Assembly (NCBI RefSeq): GCF_014201335.1
Contig: NZ_JACHEB010000002.1
Location: 186,001 to 250,000, forward strand
From: Tunturiibacter gelidiferens
GTDB taxonomy: Bacteria; Acidobacteriota; Terriglobia; Terriglobales; Acidobacteriaceae
Length of the DNA stretch: 64,000 nucleotides
Direction of reading: 5' to 3'
Both the position numbers and the translations under genes were made by a program. The notes beneath the pieces are model-generated. The model was given only the letters and a program-made list of their open reading frames with translations. It did no database searches and was not told the DNA's origin. Below, piece by piece: positions 50,529-59,208 of this stretch. Numbering within the stretch: the first letter of the stretch is position 1; each line of letters starts with the position of its first letter.

Positions 50529-52136
50529 ATGGGCAAGAATCTGGCCGGGAAATCGGCATTCATCGTTGCGGTACTGGTGATCTTCTGTTTCGGCATCGTG
50601 GGCATTCCACATGGCGGGCTGACGCAGTCGATCAAAGATCGTATCCACCTGGGGCTCGACCTTAAGGGCGGAACACACCTTGTGCTCGAAGTGCATGTGG
50701 CTGAGGCGATTGCCTCGGCTACGGACCGGGATGTGGCGCGGCTTGAGGCCGATCTGCAGAAGGCCGGAGTTGCCGGAGCGACTGTGGGCAAGACGGATCC
50801 GTCGCGACCGCAAACAATTATTGTGTCGGGGATTCCGGCTGCGAAGCTGAGCGATGCGCGCGGCGTGCTGCAGGGCAGTGATTACGCGAATTACGACGTC
50901 GCGGCTACGGCCGATGGAAACTCTACGCTGACGATGAAGTTGGGTGCGGTGCGTGACCTCGAGACGAGGACGCTGGATACGTCGATTGAGACGATCCGCG
51001 AGCGCATCGACAAGCTGGGTGTCAGTGAACCGGTGATTCAGAAGTACGGACTTGGCGAGAACCAGATCCTGGTAGAACTGCCGGGCGTCGATGATCCCGC
51101 GCGGGTGGAAGAGATCATTCAGTCGACCGCCAAGCTTTCGATTCATGCGGTGACAGGCGGCCCTTATGAGACGGATCAGGCTGCGCTCCAGGCGAATAAT
51201 GGGGTGATTCCTCCCGATTCGATGCTGGTGCATGGCACGGGTTCTGCTGGAGCGCCGGACCAGATCTGGTTGCTGAAGCGAGTGAGTGAAGTCGAAGGAA
51301 CGGACTTCCGCGATGCGCAGCCGGGACAGGATCAGAACGGCCGTCCGAATATCCGCTTCAACCTGACGACCGACGCCGGGAATCGCTTTTACAACTACAC
51401 GCAGGCGCATACGGCTTCGAGCGCAACGCCGGGTTCGATGGCGATTGTGCTGGATAACAAGGTTCGCGAGGTAGCAGGGATTCAGTCGGCGATTCGCGAC
51501 AGCGGTGAGATTACCGGCGCGTTTACTCAGCAGCAGGCGAATGACCTTTCCCTGATGTTGCGCACGGGTGCTCTGCCGGCTTCGATCTCTTACCTTGAGA
51601 CGCGGACGGTTGGGCCGAGCCTGGGCGCGGCTTCGATTCATCAGGGCATCATCGCTGCGATTGCCGGCATGCTGGCAGTCATGGTCTTCATGCTGATCTA
51701 CTACCGCGGGGCGGGGATTAACGCGGATCTAGCGCTGATTCTGAACCTGGTGATTCTGCTTGGGTTCATGGGATATACCGGATCGACGTTGACGCTGCCC
51801 GGCATTGCGGGCGTGATCCTGACCATTGGTATGGGCGTGGACTCGAATGTGCTGATCTTTGAGCGCATCCGTGAAGAGCTGAGGGCCGGCAAGACGGCAG
51901 CGGCGGCGGTGCAGCAGGGGTTTGCGCATGCGTGGGTGACGATCATCGATACTCACGTGACGACGATCGTTTCGGCGATGATCCTATTCCTGTTCGGTTC
52001 GGGCCCAGTGCGTGGGTTTGCGATAACGCTGGCTTTCGGTCTGTTCGCCAACCTGTTTACCGCGGTGCTGGTATCGCGCGTGATCTTCGACGCAATCCTT
52101 CAGAAGAAGGAACGCGGCGCGGCTCTGTCTATTTAG
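50529..52136 (+). CDS. secD: Protein translocase subunit SecD
   Basis: A 535-residue RND-superfamily membrane protein that uses the proton gradient to pull preproteins out of SecYEG. TM1 at the N-terminus leads to LGLDLKGGTHLVLEV (the signature of the first periplasmic region). The P1 domain includes ETIRERIDKLGVSEPVIQKYG, and TM4 carries the proton-path aspartate in GMGVDSNVLIFERIREEL. The last helices end in FLFGSGPVRGFAITLAFGL. The start ATG at 50529 follows a 143-bp leader after yajC. secF begins 51 bp after the stop. Confidence 0.95.
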   Translation: MGKNLAGKSAFIVAVLVIFCFGIVGIPHGGLTQSIKDRIHLGLDLKGGTHLVLEVHVAEAIASATDRDVARLEADLQKAGVAGATVGKTDPSRPQTIIVSGIPAAKLSDARGVLQGSDYANYDVAATADGNSTLTMKLGAVRDLETRTLDTSIETIRERIDKLGVSEPVIQKYGLGENQILVELPGVDDPARVEEIIQSTAKLSIHAVTGGPYETDQAALQANNGVIPPDSMLVHGTGSAGAPDQIWLLKRVSEVEGTDFRDAQPGQDQNGRPNIRFNLTTDAGNRFYNYTQAHTASSATPGSMAIVLDNKVREVAGIQSAIRDSGEITGAFTQQQANDLSLMLRTGALPASISYLETRTVGPSLGAASIHQGIIAAIAGMLAVMVFMLIYYRGAGINADLALILNLVILLGFMGYTGSTLTLPGIAGVILTIGMGVDSNVLIFERIREELRAGKTAAAAVQQGFAHAWVTIIDTHVTTIVSAMILFLFGSGPVRGFAITLAFGLFANLFTAVLVSRVIFDAILQKKERGAALSI

Positions 52137-52187
52137 ATTTCGAGAGATTGCGGAGGCCTTTGGAGGCGCCGCTGAGGGTTCAAAAGC

Positions 52188-53150
52188 GTGGAACTGTTTC
52201 GTACAACGAATATCGATTGGCTCGGGAAGAAGTGGTACTTCCTTGGGTTTTCCCTGATTTTTTCTGTTCTCGGAGTGCTGAGCATTTTATTCTGGCATCA
52301 CATTCCTCTAGGCGTCGACTTTAAAGGTGGGACCCAGGTGCGAGTAGCGTTCGACCAGGCGCCGAATGAGGATCATATTCGCCAGGCGATGGATCGTGCC
52401 GGTGTTCACGACGCGAGGATTCAGCGGGTCAGTGATCCCAGCGGACATGCGGCGAACAAGGTGATCATCGCGCTGCCTGAATCGACGGCGACAGATCAGT
52501 CGCACGATGCCGGACGGCAGAGTGTGGAGAGTGCTCTGAGCGCGAACTATCACGACTCGGGTTTTACGGTGGAACAGGTTGAGATTGTTGGGCCTACGGC
52601 AGGTAAGCAGCTGCAGAAGCAGGCTTGGCTTGCGACACTGTATTCGCTGATTGGAATGCTGATCTATCTCTGGTTCCGGTTTGAGCTGATTTATGGCGTC
52701 GCGGCGGTAGTGGCGGTGTTTCACGACACGCTGATCACCGTGGGTGCGTTCAGTTTGACGAACCAGGAGATAACCCTTACCGTTATCGCTGCCATCCTAA
52801 CGCTTATTGGTTATTCGATGAACGACACAATCGTCGTCTTCGACCGTATTCGCGAGAATCTGGCGCTGTCGAGAAGAGAGTCATTGCATGATGTCGTCAA
52901 TCGGAGCATTAATCAGACGCTGAGTCGAACTGTGATCTCGTCGGGTCTGACGTTTTTGACGGTGCTGTCGTTGTACCTGTTTGGCGGCGAAGTGCTGCAT
53001 GGGTTCTCCTTCGCATTGGTCGTTGGAATTTTGATTGGGACCTATTCGTCAATCGCTGTTGCGGCACCGATGTTGGTGGCGTATCAGGATTGGCGAGTGA
53101 GCAAGGGAAAGACCGTGACGTTACCTGCGGGTAAGCGCGCCAAGGTGTAG
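52188..53150 (+). CDS. secF: Protein translocase subunit SecF
   Basis: A 320-residue partner of SecD. TM1 leads into LGVDFKGGTQVRVAF, the family signature. A small periplasmic domain follows, and then five TM helices, with the proton-path aspartate and arginine in IGYSMNDTIVVFDRIREN and the conserved SRTVISSGLTFLTVLSLYLFGG. The start is GTG at 52188, and the order yajC-secD-secF is canonical. The tonB gene begins 111 bp downstream, so the export and TonB energisation sets are neighbours. Confidence 0.95.
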   Translation: MELFRTTNIDWLGKKWYFLGFSLIFSVLGVLSILFWHHIPLGVDFKGGTQVRVAFDQAPNEDHIRQAMDRAGVHDARIQRVSDPSGHAANKVIIALPESTATDQSHDAGRQSVESALSANYHDSGFTVEQVEIVGPTAGKQLQKQAWLATLYSLIGMLIYLWFRFELIYGVAAVVAVFHDTLITVGAFSLTNQEITLTVIAAILTLIGYSMNDTIVVFDRIRENLALSRRESLHDVVNRSINQTLSRTVISSGLTFLTVLSLYLFGGEVLHGFSFALVVGILIGTYSSIAVAAPMLVAYQDWRVSKGKTVTLPAGKRAKV

Positions 53151-53260
53151 AGATCGGCTCTTCTGCCAATGTATAGCTCGGGTGTAATAGCTCGGGAACA
53201 AAAAGAAGCGACGTGGTGTCTAAAGAAAAATAGCTCTTCTTCACAGTAAAGAGGCTGCAT

Positions 53261-53995
53261 ATGTTCGAATCCTCGTTGATGGAATCCGGTGGCCAGATCA
53301 AGACCAAGTCCAAGTACTGGATGATTGGGACCTTTATCTTCAATGGCGCGATCCTGGCAACCATGATCCTTATTCCGCTGCTGTATCCAGAGGCATTGCC
53401 GAAGACGGCAATGACTGCGATGCTGACAGCGCCGCCTCCACCACCTCCCCCTCCACCCCCTCCGCCGCCGCAACAGATCGTCAAGCCGATCAAGATGGTG
53501 TCGGAGATTGACGCAGGTCTTCATGCTCCTACGAAGATTCCGAAAGACATCAAGATGCTGAAGGAAGATGCTGCACCTCCGCCGCAGGTCGCCGGTGTTG
53601 CCGGCATGGCGGGCATGGGCAGCGGAAACGGTGTTCCTGGTGGCGTGATGGGCGGGATCGGCAATGCGCCGACGCCGGTTGTCAAAGTTGCTCCGCCAAA
53701 AGGTCCCCAGCGCGTATCGAGCGGCGTTGTCGCCGGTAACAAGCTTTCTGGTGCGAATCCGGTTTATCCGCCAATCGCAAGGGCTGCTCACGTCTCTGGT
53801 GCTGTGGTTCTGCACGCGGTGATCTCTAAGGCGGGCTCCATTGAAAAACTTGAGGTTGTCAGCGGCCCTGAAATGCTTCGGTCTGCAGCGGTTTCGGCGG
53901 TTCAAGGGTGGCGCTACAAGCCATATTTTCTGAACGGCGAGCCCACCGAGGTGGATACGCAGATTACTGTCAACTTCAACTTCGGCGGCGGCTAG
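53261..53995 (+). CDS. tonB: TonB energy transducer
   Basis: 244 residues. A cytoplasmic N-terminus (about 25 residues) is followed by one TM helix (TFIFNGAILATMILIPLLYP) and a run of 13 consecutive prolines written with mixed codons (about residues 58-70). A Met/Gly-rich linker and the C-terminal TonB fold follow (ANPVYPPIARAAHVSGAVVL, then GWRYKPYFLNGEPTEVDTQITVNF). It transmits proton-motive force from ExbB-ExbD to outer-membrane receptors. exbB, exbD and exbD follow in the same direction. Confidence 0.93.
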   Translation: MFESSLMESGGQIKTKSKYWMIGTFIFNGAILATMILIPLLYPEALPKTAMTAMLTAPPPPPPPPPPPPPQQIVKPIKMVSEIDAGLHAPTKIPKDIKMLKEDAAPPPQVAGVAGMAGMGSGNGVPGGVMGGIGNAPTPVVKVAPPKGPQRVSSGVVAGNKLSGANPVYPPIARAAHVSGAVVLHAVISKAGSIEKLEVVSGPEMLRSAAVSAVQGWRYKPYFLNGEPTEVDTQITVNFNFGGG

Positions 53996-54112
53996 ACCGA
54001 GGCTGATTTCGCAATTACGTCTCTCGCGGGTCTCCCGAAGGTGTCGAACTTTTGGGGGATTCCCGGGTCAAGATTCTGAAAGTTAGAGTTCCTATCAGGA
54101 GGAAATATTCCA

Positions 54113-54859
54113 GTGATTCTCGCTCATCTCGCAACAACTTTCGCTCACGTTCCCGCTTCCCTCGCCCTGTACTTTGAAGAGGCGCAGGTTAGCTTCAGTG
54201 TTATGGGTCTTTGGTCCAACATGGGCTGGCTGGCTCGTTGCGTCGTTATCTTCCTCTTCATTATGTCCATCTGGTCGCTTGCTGTGATCATTGATCGGGC
54301 GCTCTATTTCTCAGCAGCCCGGAAGCAGTCGCGTGAATTTGCTCCTAAAGTTGCCGGCGCACTGAAAGACGGCCGATTGGATGAGGCGATCAAAGTTGCA
54401 GACCGCTCCAAGAAGTCTCACCTTGCTGAGGTTGTCACAGCCGGTCTTCAGGAGTTCCGCAGCTTCGGCTCAGGCGGCAACATCACTGAGGAGCAGATCG
54501 AAAGCTCCAAGCGCGCCCTCGAGCGCTCTGAGGCTATAGTTCATGCCAAGCTGAAGCGCGGTCTGGGAGGTCTGGCCACGATCGGTTCAACGGCTCCGTT
54601 TATCGGTCTTTTCGGTACGGTCGTCGGCATTTTGAATGCCTTTCAACAGATTGCAACGCAGAAGACTTCTGGTATCGGCGCAGTAGCCGGTGGTATCTCG
54701 GAGGCCCTCGTAACGACCGCCTTCGGTCTGCTCGTCGCGATCCCGGCTGTTATGACGTTCAACTACTTCACCGGTAAGGTTGAGGCCTTTGACGTCGAGA
54801 TGGACAATAGCTCGAGCGAACTGGTTGACTATTTCATCAAGCAGAGCCACCGGTCGTAA
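54113..54859 (+). CDS. exbB: ExbB/TolQ-family proton channel subunit
   Basis: 248 residues with three TM helices: one near residues 38-60 (VVIFLFIMSIWSLAVIIDRA), and two in the C-terminal half with the channel residues (GLGGLATIGSTAPFIGLFGTVVGILNAFQ and SEALVTTAFGLLVAIPAVMTFNYF). This is the complete MotA/TolQ/ExbB signature. It starts at the GTG at 54113, with AGGAGG about 12 nt upstream. It forms the pentameric stator with ExbD dimers. A 13-bp perfect hairpin separates it from exbD. Confidence 0.94.
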   Translation: MILAHLATTFAHVPASLALYFEEAQVSFSVMGLWSNMGWLARCVVIFLFIMSIWSLAVIIDRALYFSAARKQSREFAPKVAGALKDGRLDEAIKVADRSKKSHLAEVVTAGLQEFRSFGSGGNITEEQIESSKRALERSEAIVHAKLKRGLGGLATIGSTAPFIGLFGTVVGILNAFQQIATQKTSGIGAVAGGISEALVTTAFGLLVAIPAVMTFNYFTGKVEAFDVEMDNSSSELVDYFIKQSHRS

Positions 54860-54907
54860 AGCATAAGGCAAGCAGTAGTACTGCGGGAATCACAGATCTG
54901 ATCAGGT

Positions 54908-54941
54908 CCTCCGGACGTCGCAAGCGAACGACGTCCGGAGG
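54908..54941 (+). promoter_or_regulatory. Long perfect hairpin between exbB and the first exbD
   Basis: CCTCCGGACGTCG (54908-54920) pairs perfectly with CGACGTCCGGAGG (54929-54941) across an 8-nt loop. No T-run follows, so it is not a normal terminator. It may be an RNA processing or stability element that sets the ExbB:ExbD ratio, or a partial-readthrough structure. Confidence 0.55.
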
Positions 54942-54994
54942 CCGGACAGGCATCGCAGGAAGGCAAATAGAGTAAATCGGACGGAGCATACGTT

Positions 54995-55441
54995 ATGGGT
55001 ATCAATAAGCGGGAGGAAGGCAAGAAGGTCAACTCCAACATCAACGTGACGCCGATGGTGGACGTGATGCTGGTGCTGTTGATCATCTTCATGGTCATCA
55101 CCCCCATGCTGAACAACAAGGTCAACGTCGATCTGCCGAAGGCTGACGCCGCGGTGGTAATGGAAGATGCAAACAAGGAAGACGCGGTCGTCGTCGCTGT
55201 TACGCGCGACGGCAGGACGTTTCTTGGCGGCGACCAGGTCACGCTCGATGACCTCGGCCCTAAGATCGCAGCGAAGCTTGAGAACAAGACCAGCAAAGAG
55301 GTCTTTATGCGCGCGGATATCCGCGCCAACTACGGCAAAGTGATGGACGCGGTTGATGGAATCCGGTCCGCCGGTGTGAGCCAGCTTGGTCTGCTGACCG
55401 AAAGAACCGACGATAGTGGAACGACAACAGCCAAGAAGTAG
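54995..55441 (+). CDS. exbD: ExbD/TolR biopolymer transport protein, first copy
   Basis: A 148-residue inner-membrane protein: a short charged N-terminus, then NINVTPMVDVMLVLLIIFMV with the protonatable Asp in the TM helix, and a periplasmic alpha/beta domain (VVVAVTRDGRTFLGGDQVTLDDL; RADIRANYGKVMDAVDGIRSAGV). The C-terminal tail is Thr/Asp-rich. It pairs with ExbB to carry protons that drive TonB. A second, divergent ExbD follows 60 bp downstream; the two may form a heterodimer. Confidence 0.94.
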   Translation: MGINKREEGKKVNSNINVTPMVDVMLVLLIIFMVITPMLNNKVNVDLPKADAAVVMEDANKEDAVVVAVTRDGRTFLGGDQVTLDDLGPKIAAKLENKTSKEVFMRADIRANYGKVMDAVDGIRSAGVSQLGLLTERTDDSGTTTAKK

Positions 55442-55501
55442 TGATGCAAGGGTGTCGGACTCGCACTTACTGGAGCGGCAAGAGTATTTGAGGAGATTGC
55501 T

Positions 55502-55936
55502 ATGGGAATGGGTGGTGGAAATACCGGCGGAGCGATGTCGGACATGAATGTAACGCCGCTGATCGACGTTCTTCTGGTGCTGCTGATCATCTTCATGGTC
55601 ATCGTGCCGGTGACGCCTCGCGGTTTGGAAACGCTGGTTCCTCAGCCGCCGAAGGAGCACCACGATGAGCCGGAGAATGACCGGACGATCGTCGTTCAGG
55701 TGTTGTCGAACGGTGCCGCGGCGCCAGCGTACAAGATCAACGATAACTCGTTCAACAAGGCTGACCTTGAACCCAAGCTTGCCGAGATTTTTGCGACACG
55801 ACAAGAAAAGGTTATGTTCGTCAAGGGCGACAAAGATCTCGACTTCAGCAAGGTGGCTGAGGTCATCGACTTCGGTCACCAAGCTGGAGTAGACAATATC
55901 GGTCTCATCACGCCTCGCGTCGAAGCCGGACAGTAA
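55502..55936 (+). CDS. exbD: ExbD/TolR biopolymer transport protein, second copy
   Basis: 144 residues with the same layout as the upstream ExbD but clearly diverged: a Gly-rich N-terminus (GMGGGNTGGAMSDMNVTPL), a TM helix with the essential Asp (IDVLLVLLIIFMVIVP), and a periplasmic domain with VVQVLSNGAAAPAYKINDN and FVKGDKDLDFSKVAEVIDFGHQAGV. Paired exbD genes after one exbB are frequent in Acidobacteriota and Bacteroidota. A terminator follows within 25 bp of the stop. Confidence 0.93.
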   Translation: MGMGGGNTGGAMSDMNVTPLIDVLLVLLIIFMVIVPVTPRGLETLVPQPPKEHHDEPENDRTIVVQVLSNGAAAPAYKINDNSFNKADLEPKLAEIFATRQEKVMFVKGDKDLDFSKVAEVIDFGHQAGVDNIGLITPRVEAGQ

Positions 55937-55956
55937 ACTCGAAAAGAAAGCTCTCT

Positions 55957-55997
55957 TTCAGGCGGCGGACCGACGTGTCCGCTGCCTGAAGCTTTTT
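55957..55997 (+). terminator. Rho-independent terminator after the tonB-exbB-exbD-exbD set
   Basis: TTCAGGCGGCGGAC (55957-55970) pairs with GTCCGCTGCCTGAA (55977-55990) over 14 bp with one G-U, loop CGACGT, followed by GCTTTTTG. Confidence 0.85.
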
Positions 55998-56065
55998 GCA
56001 AGTTTGGGAACACGAGTTGATCGAGTGCTCGCTCGCCCAAACATACGAGTTGGGAAGATAGCTTC

Positions 56066-56180
56066 ATGGCATTCTCAATCGGTGGAAGCTCTGAAGGAAG
56101 TGGATTGCCCTCTCGGATCAACTCCGCTGAGCGACGTCTTGCTCGTCCTGCTCATACGGTGGAGGAGAGTTTTTTAGTAT
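56066..56180 (+). pseudogene. Decayed third exbD (N-terminal remnant with a frameshift)
   Basis: From the ATG at 56066 the frame reads Met-Ala-Phe-Ser-Ile-Gly-Gly then SSEGSG-LPSRIN, an ExbD-type N-terminus. From about 56118 the ExbD membrane-helix start T-P-L-S-D-V-L-L-V-L-L-I continues in a different frame; the junction is explained by loss of 5 nt where a Val-Thr pair would be expected. After the Ile the shifted frame soon hits TAG, with no periplasmic domain. The original frame stays open to 56254 as a 62-residue ORF that overlaps the permease start, but its sequence no longer resembles anything. Confidence 0.65.
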
Positions 56181-56243
56181 TACGCAGACGAATTCCTTCG
56201 GCGCTCTATTTGTCAGCCCTTGGACTTCTATTAGAATCTGATC

Positions 56244-57338
56244 TTGCTAAATAAACTCATCTTCGCCAATCTTGGTCATCGGCCGGTTCGAACGCTGCTG
56301 AGCGTGCTGGCTATCGCCGTCGAGGTGACGATGATCCTGACCTTGGTCGGTGTTAGCCATGGCACGCTCGACCAATCCGCACAGAGAGCACGTGGTGTAG
56401 GCGCTGATATCTGGTTTCGACCGCCGGGATCATCGGCCATAGGGCTGAGTTCGGCTCCGATGAGCGACAAAATTCCTGCGATGCTGATGAAGGAGCCAGA
56501 CGTCACGTTTGCGATGGGGACGATGGTTCAGCCTTTGTCCGGGTTCGATGCAATGACGGGACTCGATCTGGACGATTTTCGAAAGTTGAATGGAGGATTT
56601 CACTATTTGAAGGGTGGTCCACTGGTCAACGATGACGACGTGATTGTGGATGAGTACTACGCCCAGCAGAAAAAACTTCATATTGGTGACACTCTTAATC
56701 TGGTCAATCACGACTGGAAGCTGGTGGGAATCACCGAGTCGGGAAAGCTCTCACGCATCTGTGTAAAGCTGCAAATGCTGCAGACGTTGACCGGAAATCC
56801 GGGCCATCTCAGCCAGATATTTATCAAGGTGGACGACCCGCGCAATGCTCAGGCGGTAGTCGATGCGCTACGAGTCAAGTATCACGGATACCAGATTTAC
56901 ACGATGGAAGAGTTCACGTCGATGCTCTCTATCAGCAACGTTGGAATGCTGAAGAGCTTTATCGGGGTCGTGATTGGAGTTGCGGTGATTGTCGGCTTCA
57001 TCGTGGTATTTATGGCGATGTATACGGCAGTGCTTGAACGAACGAGGGAGATTGGGATTTTGAAGGCAGTGGGTGGAACTTCAGGGCTCATTTTAAATAT
57101 CTTGTTTCGGGAGACGTTATTGCTGGCGCTGCTGGGGTCGGTAGTCGGTATTGTTCTGACCTATGGAACGCAGTGGCTGATGAAACACGCGGTACCGGCC
57201 AGCCTGGTGCAGGAGACAGTGTATGACTGGTGGCCGATTGCAACGGGCATTGCGGTTGTGGGAGCGCTGCTGGGTGCGATCGTTCCTGGGGTTAAGGCGG
57301 TCAAGCAGGATGTAACGGAGGCTCTGTCGTATGAGTGA
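56244..57338 (+). CDS. ABC transporter permease, MacB/FtsX (DevC/HrtB-like) type
   Basis: 364 residues. TM1 at the N-terminus (LLSVLAIAVEVTMILTLVGV) is followed by a MacB-like periplasmic domain of about 230 residues, then three C-terminal TM helices with the FtsX coupling segment TREIGILKAVGGTSGLILNILFRETLL. The start is TTG at 56244 with a weak RBS. It overlaps the downstream ATPase by 8 bp, so the pair forms one transporter. The size and single FtsX domain resemble heme/antibiotic-extrusion HrtB or DevC proteins. The substrate is unknown. Confidence 0.88.
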   Translation: MLNKLIFANLGHRPVRTLLSVLAIAVEVTMILTLVGVSHGTLDQSAQRARGVGADIWFRPPGSSAIGLSSAPMSDKIPAMLMKEPDVTFAMGTMVQPLSGFDAMTGLDLDDFRKLNGGFHYLKGGPLVNDDDVIVDEYYAQQKKLHIGDTLNLVNHDWKLVGITESGKLSRICVKLQMLQTLTGNPGHLSQIFIKVDDPRNAQAVVDALRVKYHGYQIYTMEEFTSMLSISNVGMLKSFIGVVIGVAVIVGFIVVFMAMYTAVLERTREIGILKAVGGTSGLILNILFRETLLLALLGSVVGIVLTYGTQWLMKHAVPASLVQETVYDWWPIATGIAVVGALLGAIVPGVKAVKQDVTEALSYE

Positions 57339-58005
57339 GCCGCCGATAATCGAAGTGCGAGGTCTGACGAAGACTTACCAGCTAGGCGAGGTCGCGGTGC
57401 ATGCGTTGCGTGGCGTTGATCTGGAAATCCGGAAGGGCGAGTTTGTTGCGATTATTGGTGCCTCAGGCTCGGGTAAATCGACACTATTTCATATTCTCGG
57501 CGGGCTGACGCCGATGACTTCTGGCACGGTGCACCTCAACGGCCGCGATTTGGCGGGCATGACAAATGCTGAGCGGACGGAGCTTCGCAAGACCACCGTG
57601 GGGTTCGTATTTCAGAAGTACAACCTGCTGCCGACACTCTCTGCCGAAGACAATATCCGGATTGTGAAGTACATTGGCGGCCGGGATGTGGGGTTCGACC
57701 CGGGGTTTCAGGAGATTCTCGGCCTGCTGGGGATCGCTGACAGGATGAAGCACAAACCTCGTGCGCTCTCCGGGGGGCAGCAACAAAGGGTGGCGATTGC
57801 ACGAGGAATTGTGAACTCACCCGCGATTTTGCTGGCTGACGAGCCTACGGGCAATCTGGACAGCGAAAATTCGACGGCCGTTCTGAAGCTCATAAAAGAC
57901 CTGAATCGCCGTCTGGGACAGACGATTTTGATGATTACTCATGATGCAGACGCCGCTTCGTATGCGGATAGGATCGTCAAAATGAAAGATGGGCGTATAG
58001 TTTAG
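57331..58005 (+). CDS. ABC transporter ATP-binding protein, MacB/LolD type
   Basis: 224 residues, the minimal single-domain ATPase. Walker A is GASGSGKST (residues 43-51), the Q-loop is VGFVFQKYNLLPTLSA, the signature is ALSGGQQQRVAIARG, Walker B is ILLADEPTGNLD and the H-loop is MITHDAD. The QKYNLLPTL and PTGNLDS motifs belong to the MacB/LolD/FtsE branch, which pairs with FtsX-domain permeases such as the overlapping upstream gene. Confidence 0.95.
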   Translation: MSEPPIIEVRGLTKTYQLGEVAVHALRGVDLEIRKGEFVAIIGASGSGKSTLFHILGGLTPMTSGTVHLNGRDLAGMTNAERTELRKTTVGFVFQKYNLLPTLSAEDNIRIVKYIGGRDVGFDPGFQEILGLLGIADRMKHKPRALSGGQQQRVAIARGIVNSPAILLADEPTGNLDSENSTAVLKLIKDLNRRLGQTILMITHDADAASYADRIVKMKDGRIV

Positions 58006-58270
58006 GCCACTTAGTCTAGCTTTTCTCTGATCACTTGGTGGCTGGAATGCATCTATCTTCGAGGAGCAGTTCTAACTATGCAGAAGCTCCACGGTTGTAG
58101 TACAAAAGACCGACGTTGTACCCTCATTTGAGGAAGGGAAAAGAAAGCTGCTCTAGTCACGTTAGGACATATGCCATTACAATCAAGCGAATGCCGAAAC
58201 TTGGTTAACTAGCTTTCCCTGGTCTCTGCAACAGAAACTCGCGCCCATTTTGAAGGAGATGATTCGCCCA

Positions 58271-59092
58271 ATGAAATTCACCGCACGGATTCCGGTTACG
58301 GCCGCTTTGCTGGCGCTGCTGCTTATCACTGCAACCGGGTGTAATCGCCTGAAGGCTCGGGATCAGCTGACCAAGGGAGTGCAGGCATTTAAGAATGCAC
58401 GATACGAAGAGGCTGTGAACCACTTCCAGAATTCGATCGCGCTTGATCCCGACTACGAAGATGCGAAACTGTATCTGGCCACCGCGTACTCCTACCAGGT
58501 GGTGCCAAATCTGGATACGCCGGAGAATCTGGCGATCGCACAAAAGGCTCTGGACGGGTTCAATGCTGTTCTGGCAAAACACCCTAACGACCTGACGGCG
58601 CTGAAGCAGATCGCCTCGATCAATCGCAACATCAAGAAGTTCGATGTAGCGAAAGAGTACGAGAAGAAAGTCATCGCGATTGCTCCCAATGATCCGGAAG
58701 CGTATTACACGGTGGGCTTCGTGGATTGGACATTGGCTTATAAGAACGCCATCACGATTCTTGCAGCCGACGGGCTAACCGATCAGGGCGATGGTAATCC
58801 GAAGAAGAGCAAGGGCGCGTGCCAGAAGCTGCAGGCTGCGAACACCGATCTGGTAAACGAAGGGTTGCAGTATCTCCAGAAGGCTGTCGAGCTCAACCCG
58901 ACCTATGACGATGCCATGCAGTATCTCCAGTTGACCTATCGTCGTAAAGCGGATCTGGAATGTGGGGATGAAGCAGCTCGCAAGGCCGATATGGCCCAGG
59001 TCGATTCGTGGATCCAGAAGGCCATGGGCGCCCGGAAGGAAAATGAACTGAAGAAAGAAAAGGCCACACAGGGCGGCGTCTCAATGCAGTAG
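58271..59092 (+). CDS. TPR-repeat lipoprotein
   Basis: 273 residues from the ATG at 58271; ATG 58259 and TTG 58250 upstream are alternatives, with AAGGAG at 58253-58258. The lipoprotein signal ALLALLLITATGC gives Cys24. Tetratricopeptide repeats follow: AFKNARYEEAVNHFQNSIAL, then FDVAKEYEKKVIAIAPND and EGLQYLQKAVELNPTYDD. The C-terminus is Lys/Glu-rich. It is probably an envelope scaffold, akin to BamD/NlpI-like TPR lipoproteins. A terminator follows 25 bp after the stop. Confidence 0.85.
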   Translation: MKFTARIPVTAALLALLLITATGCNRLKARDQLTKGVQAFKNARYEEAVNHFQNSIALDPDYEDAKLYLATAYSYQVVPNLDTPENLAIAQKALDGFNAVLAKHPNDLTALKQIASINRNIKKFDVAKEYEKKVIAIAPNDPEAYYTVGFVDWTLAYKNAITILAADGLTDQGDGNPKKSKGACQKLQAANTDLVNEGLQYLQKAVELNPTYDDAMQYLQLTYRRKADLECGDEAARKADMAQVDSWIQKAMGARKENELKKEKATQGGVSMQ

Positions 59093-59116
59093 TCACTGTT
59101 GCTTGTCGCAAAAGTC

Positions 59117-59147
59117 GAGGCCTCCCCGCGAATGGGAGGCCTCTTCT
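59117..59147 (+). terminator. Hairpin terminator after the TPR lipoprotein
   Basis: GAGGCCTCCC (59117-59126) pairs perfectly with GGGAGGCCTC (59134-59143), loop CGCGAAT, followed by a short TTCT tract. Confidence 0.7.
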
Positions 59148-59208
59148 GCGTGGGATGGGCTCGGTGAGGTCTCGGACTCCCATCATCCCTCTGGGGTAAA
59201 ATTGCCGC

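Noticed and set aside
56066..56254. A 62-residue ORF as a functional small protein
   Set aside because: Only the first 19 residues resemble ExbD; the match then continues in another frame, so it is better explained as a frameshifted remnant.
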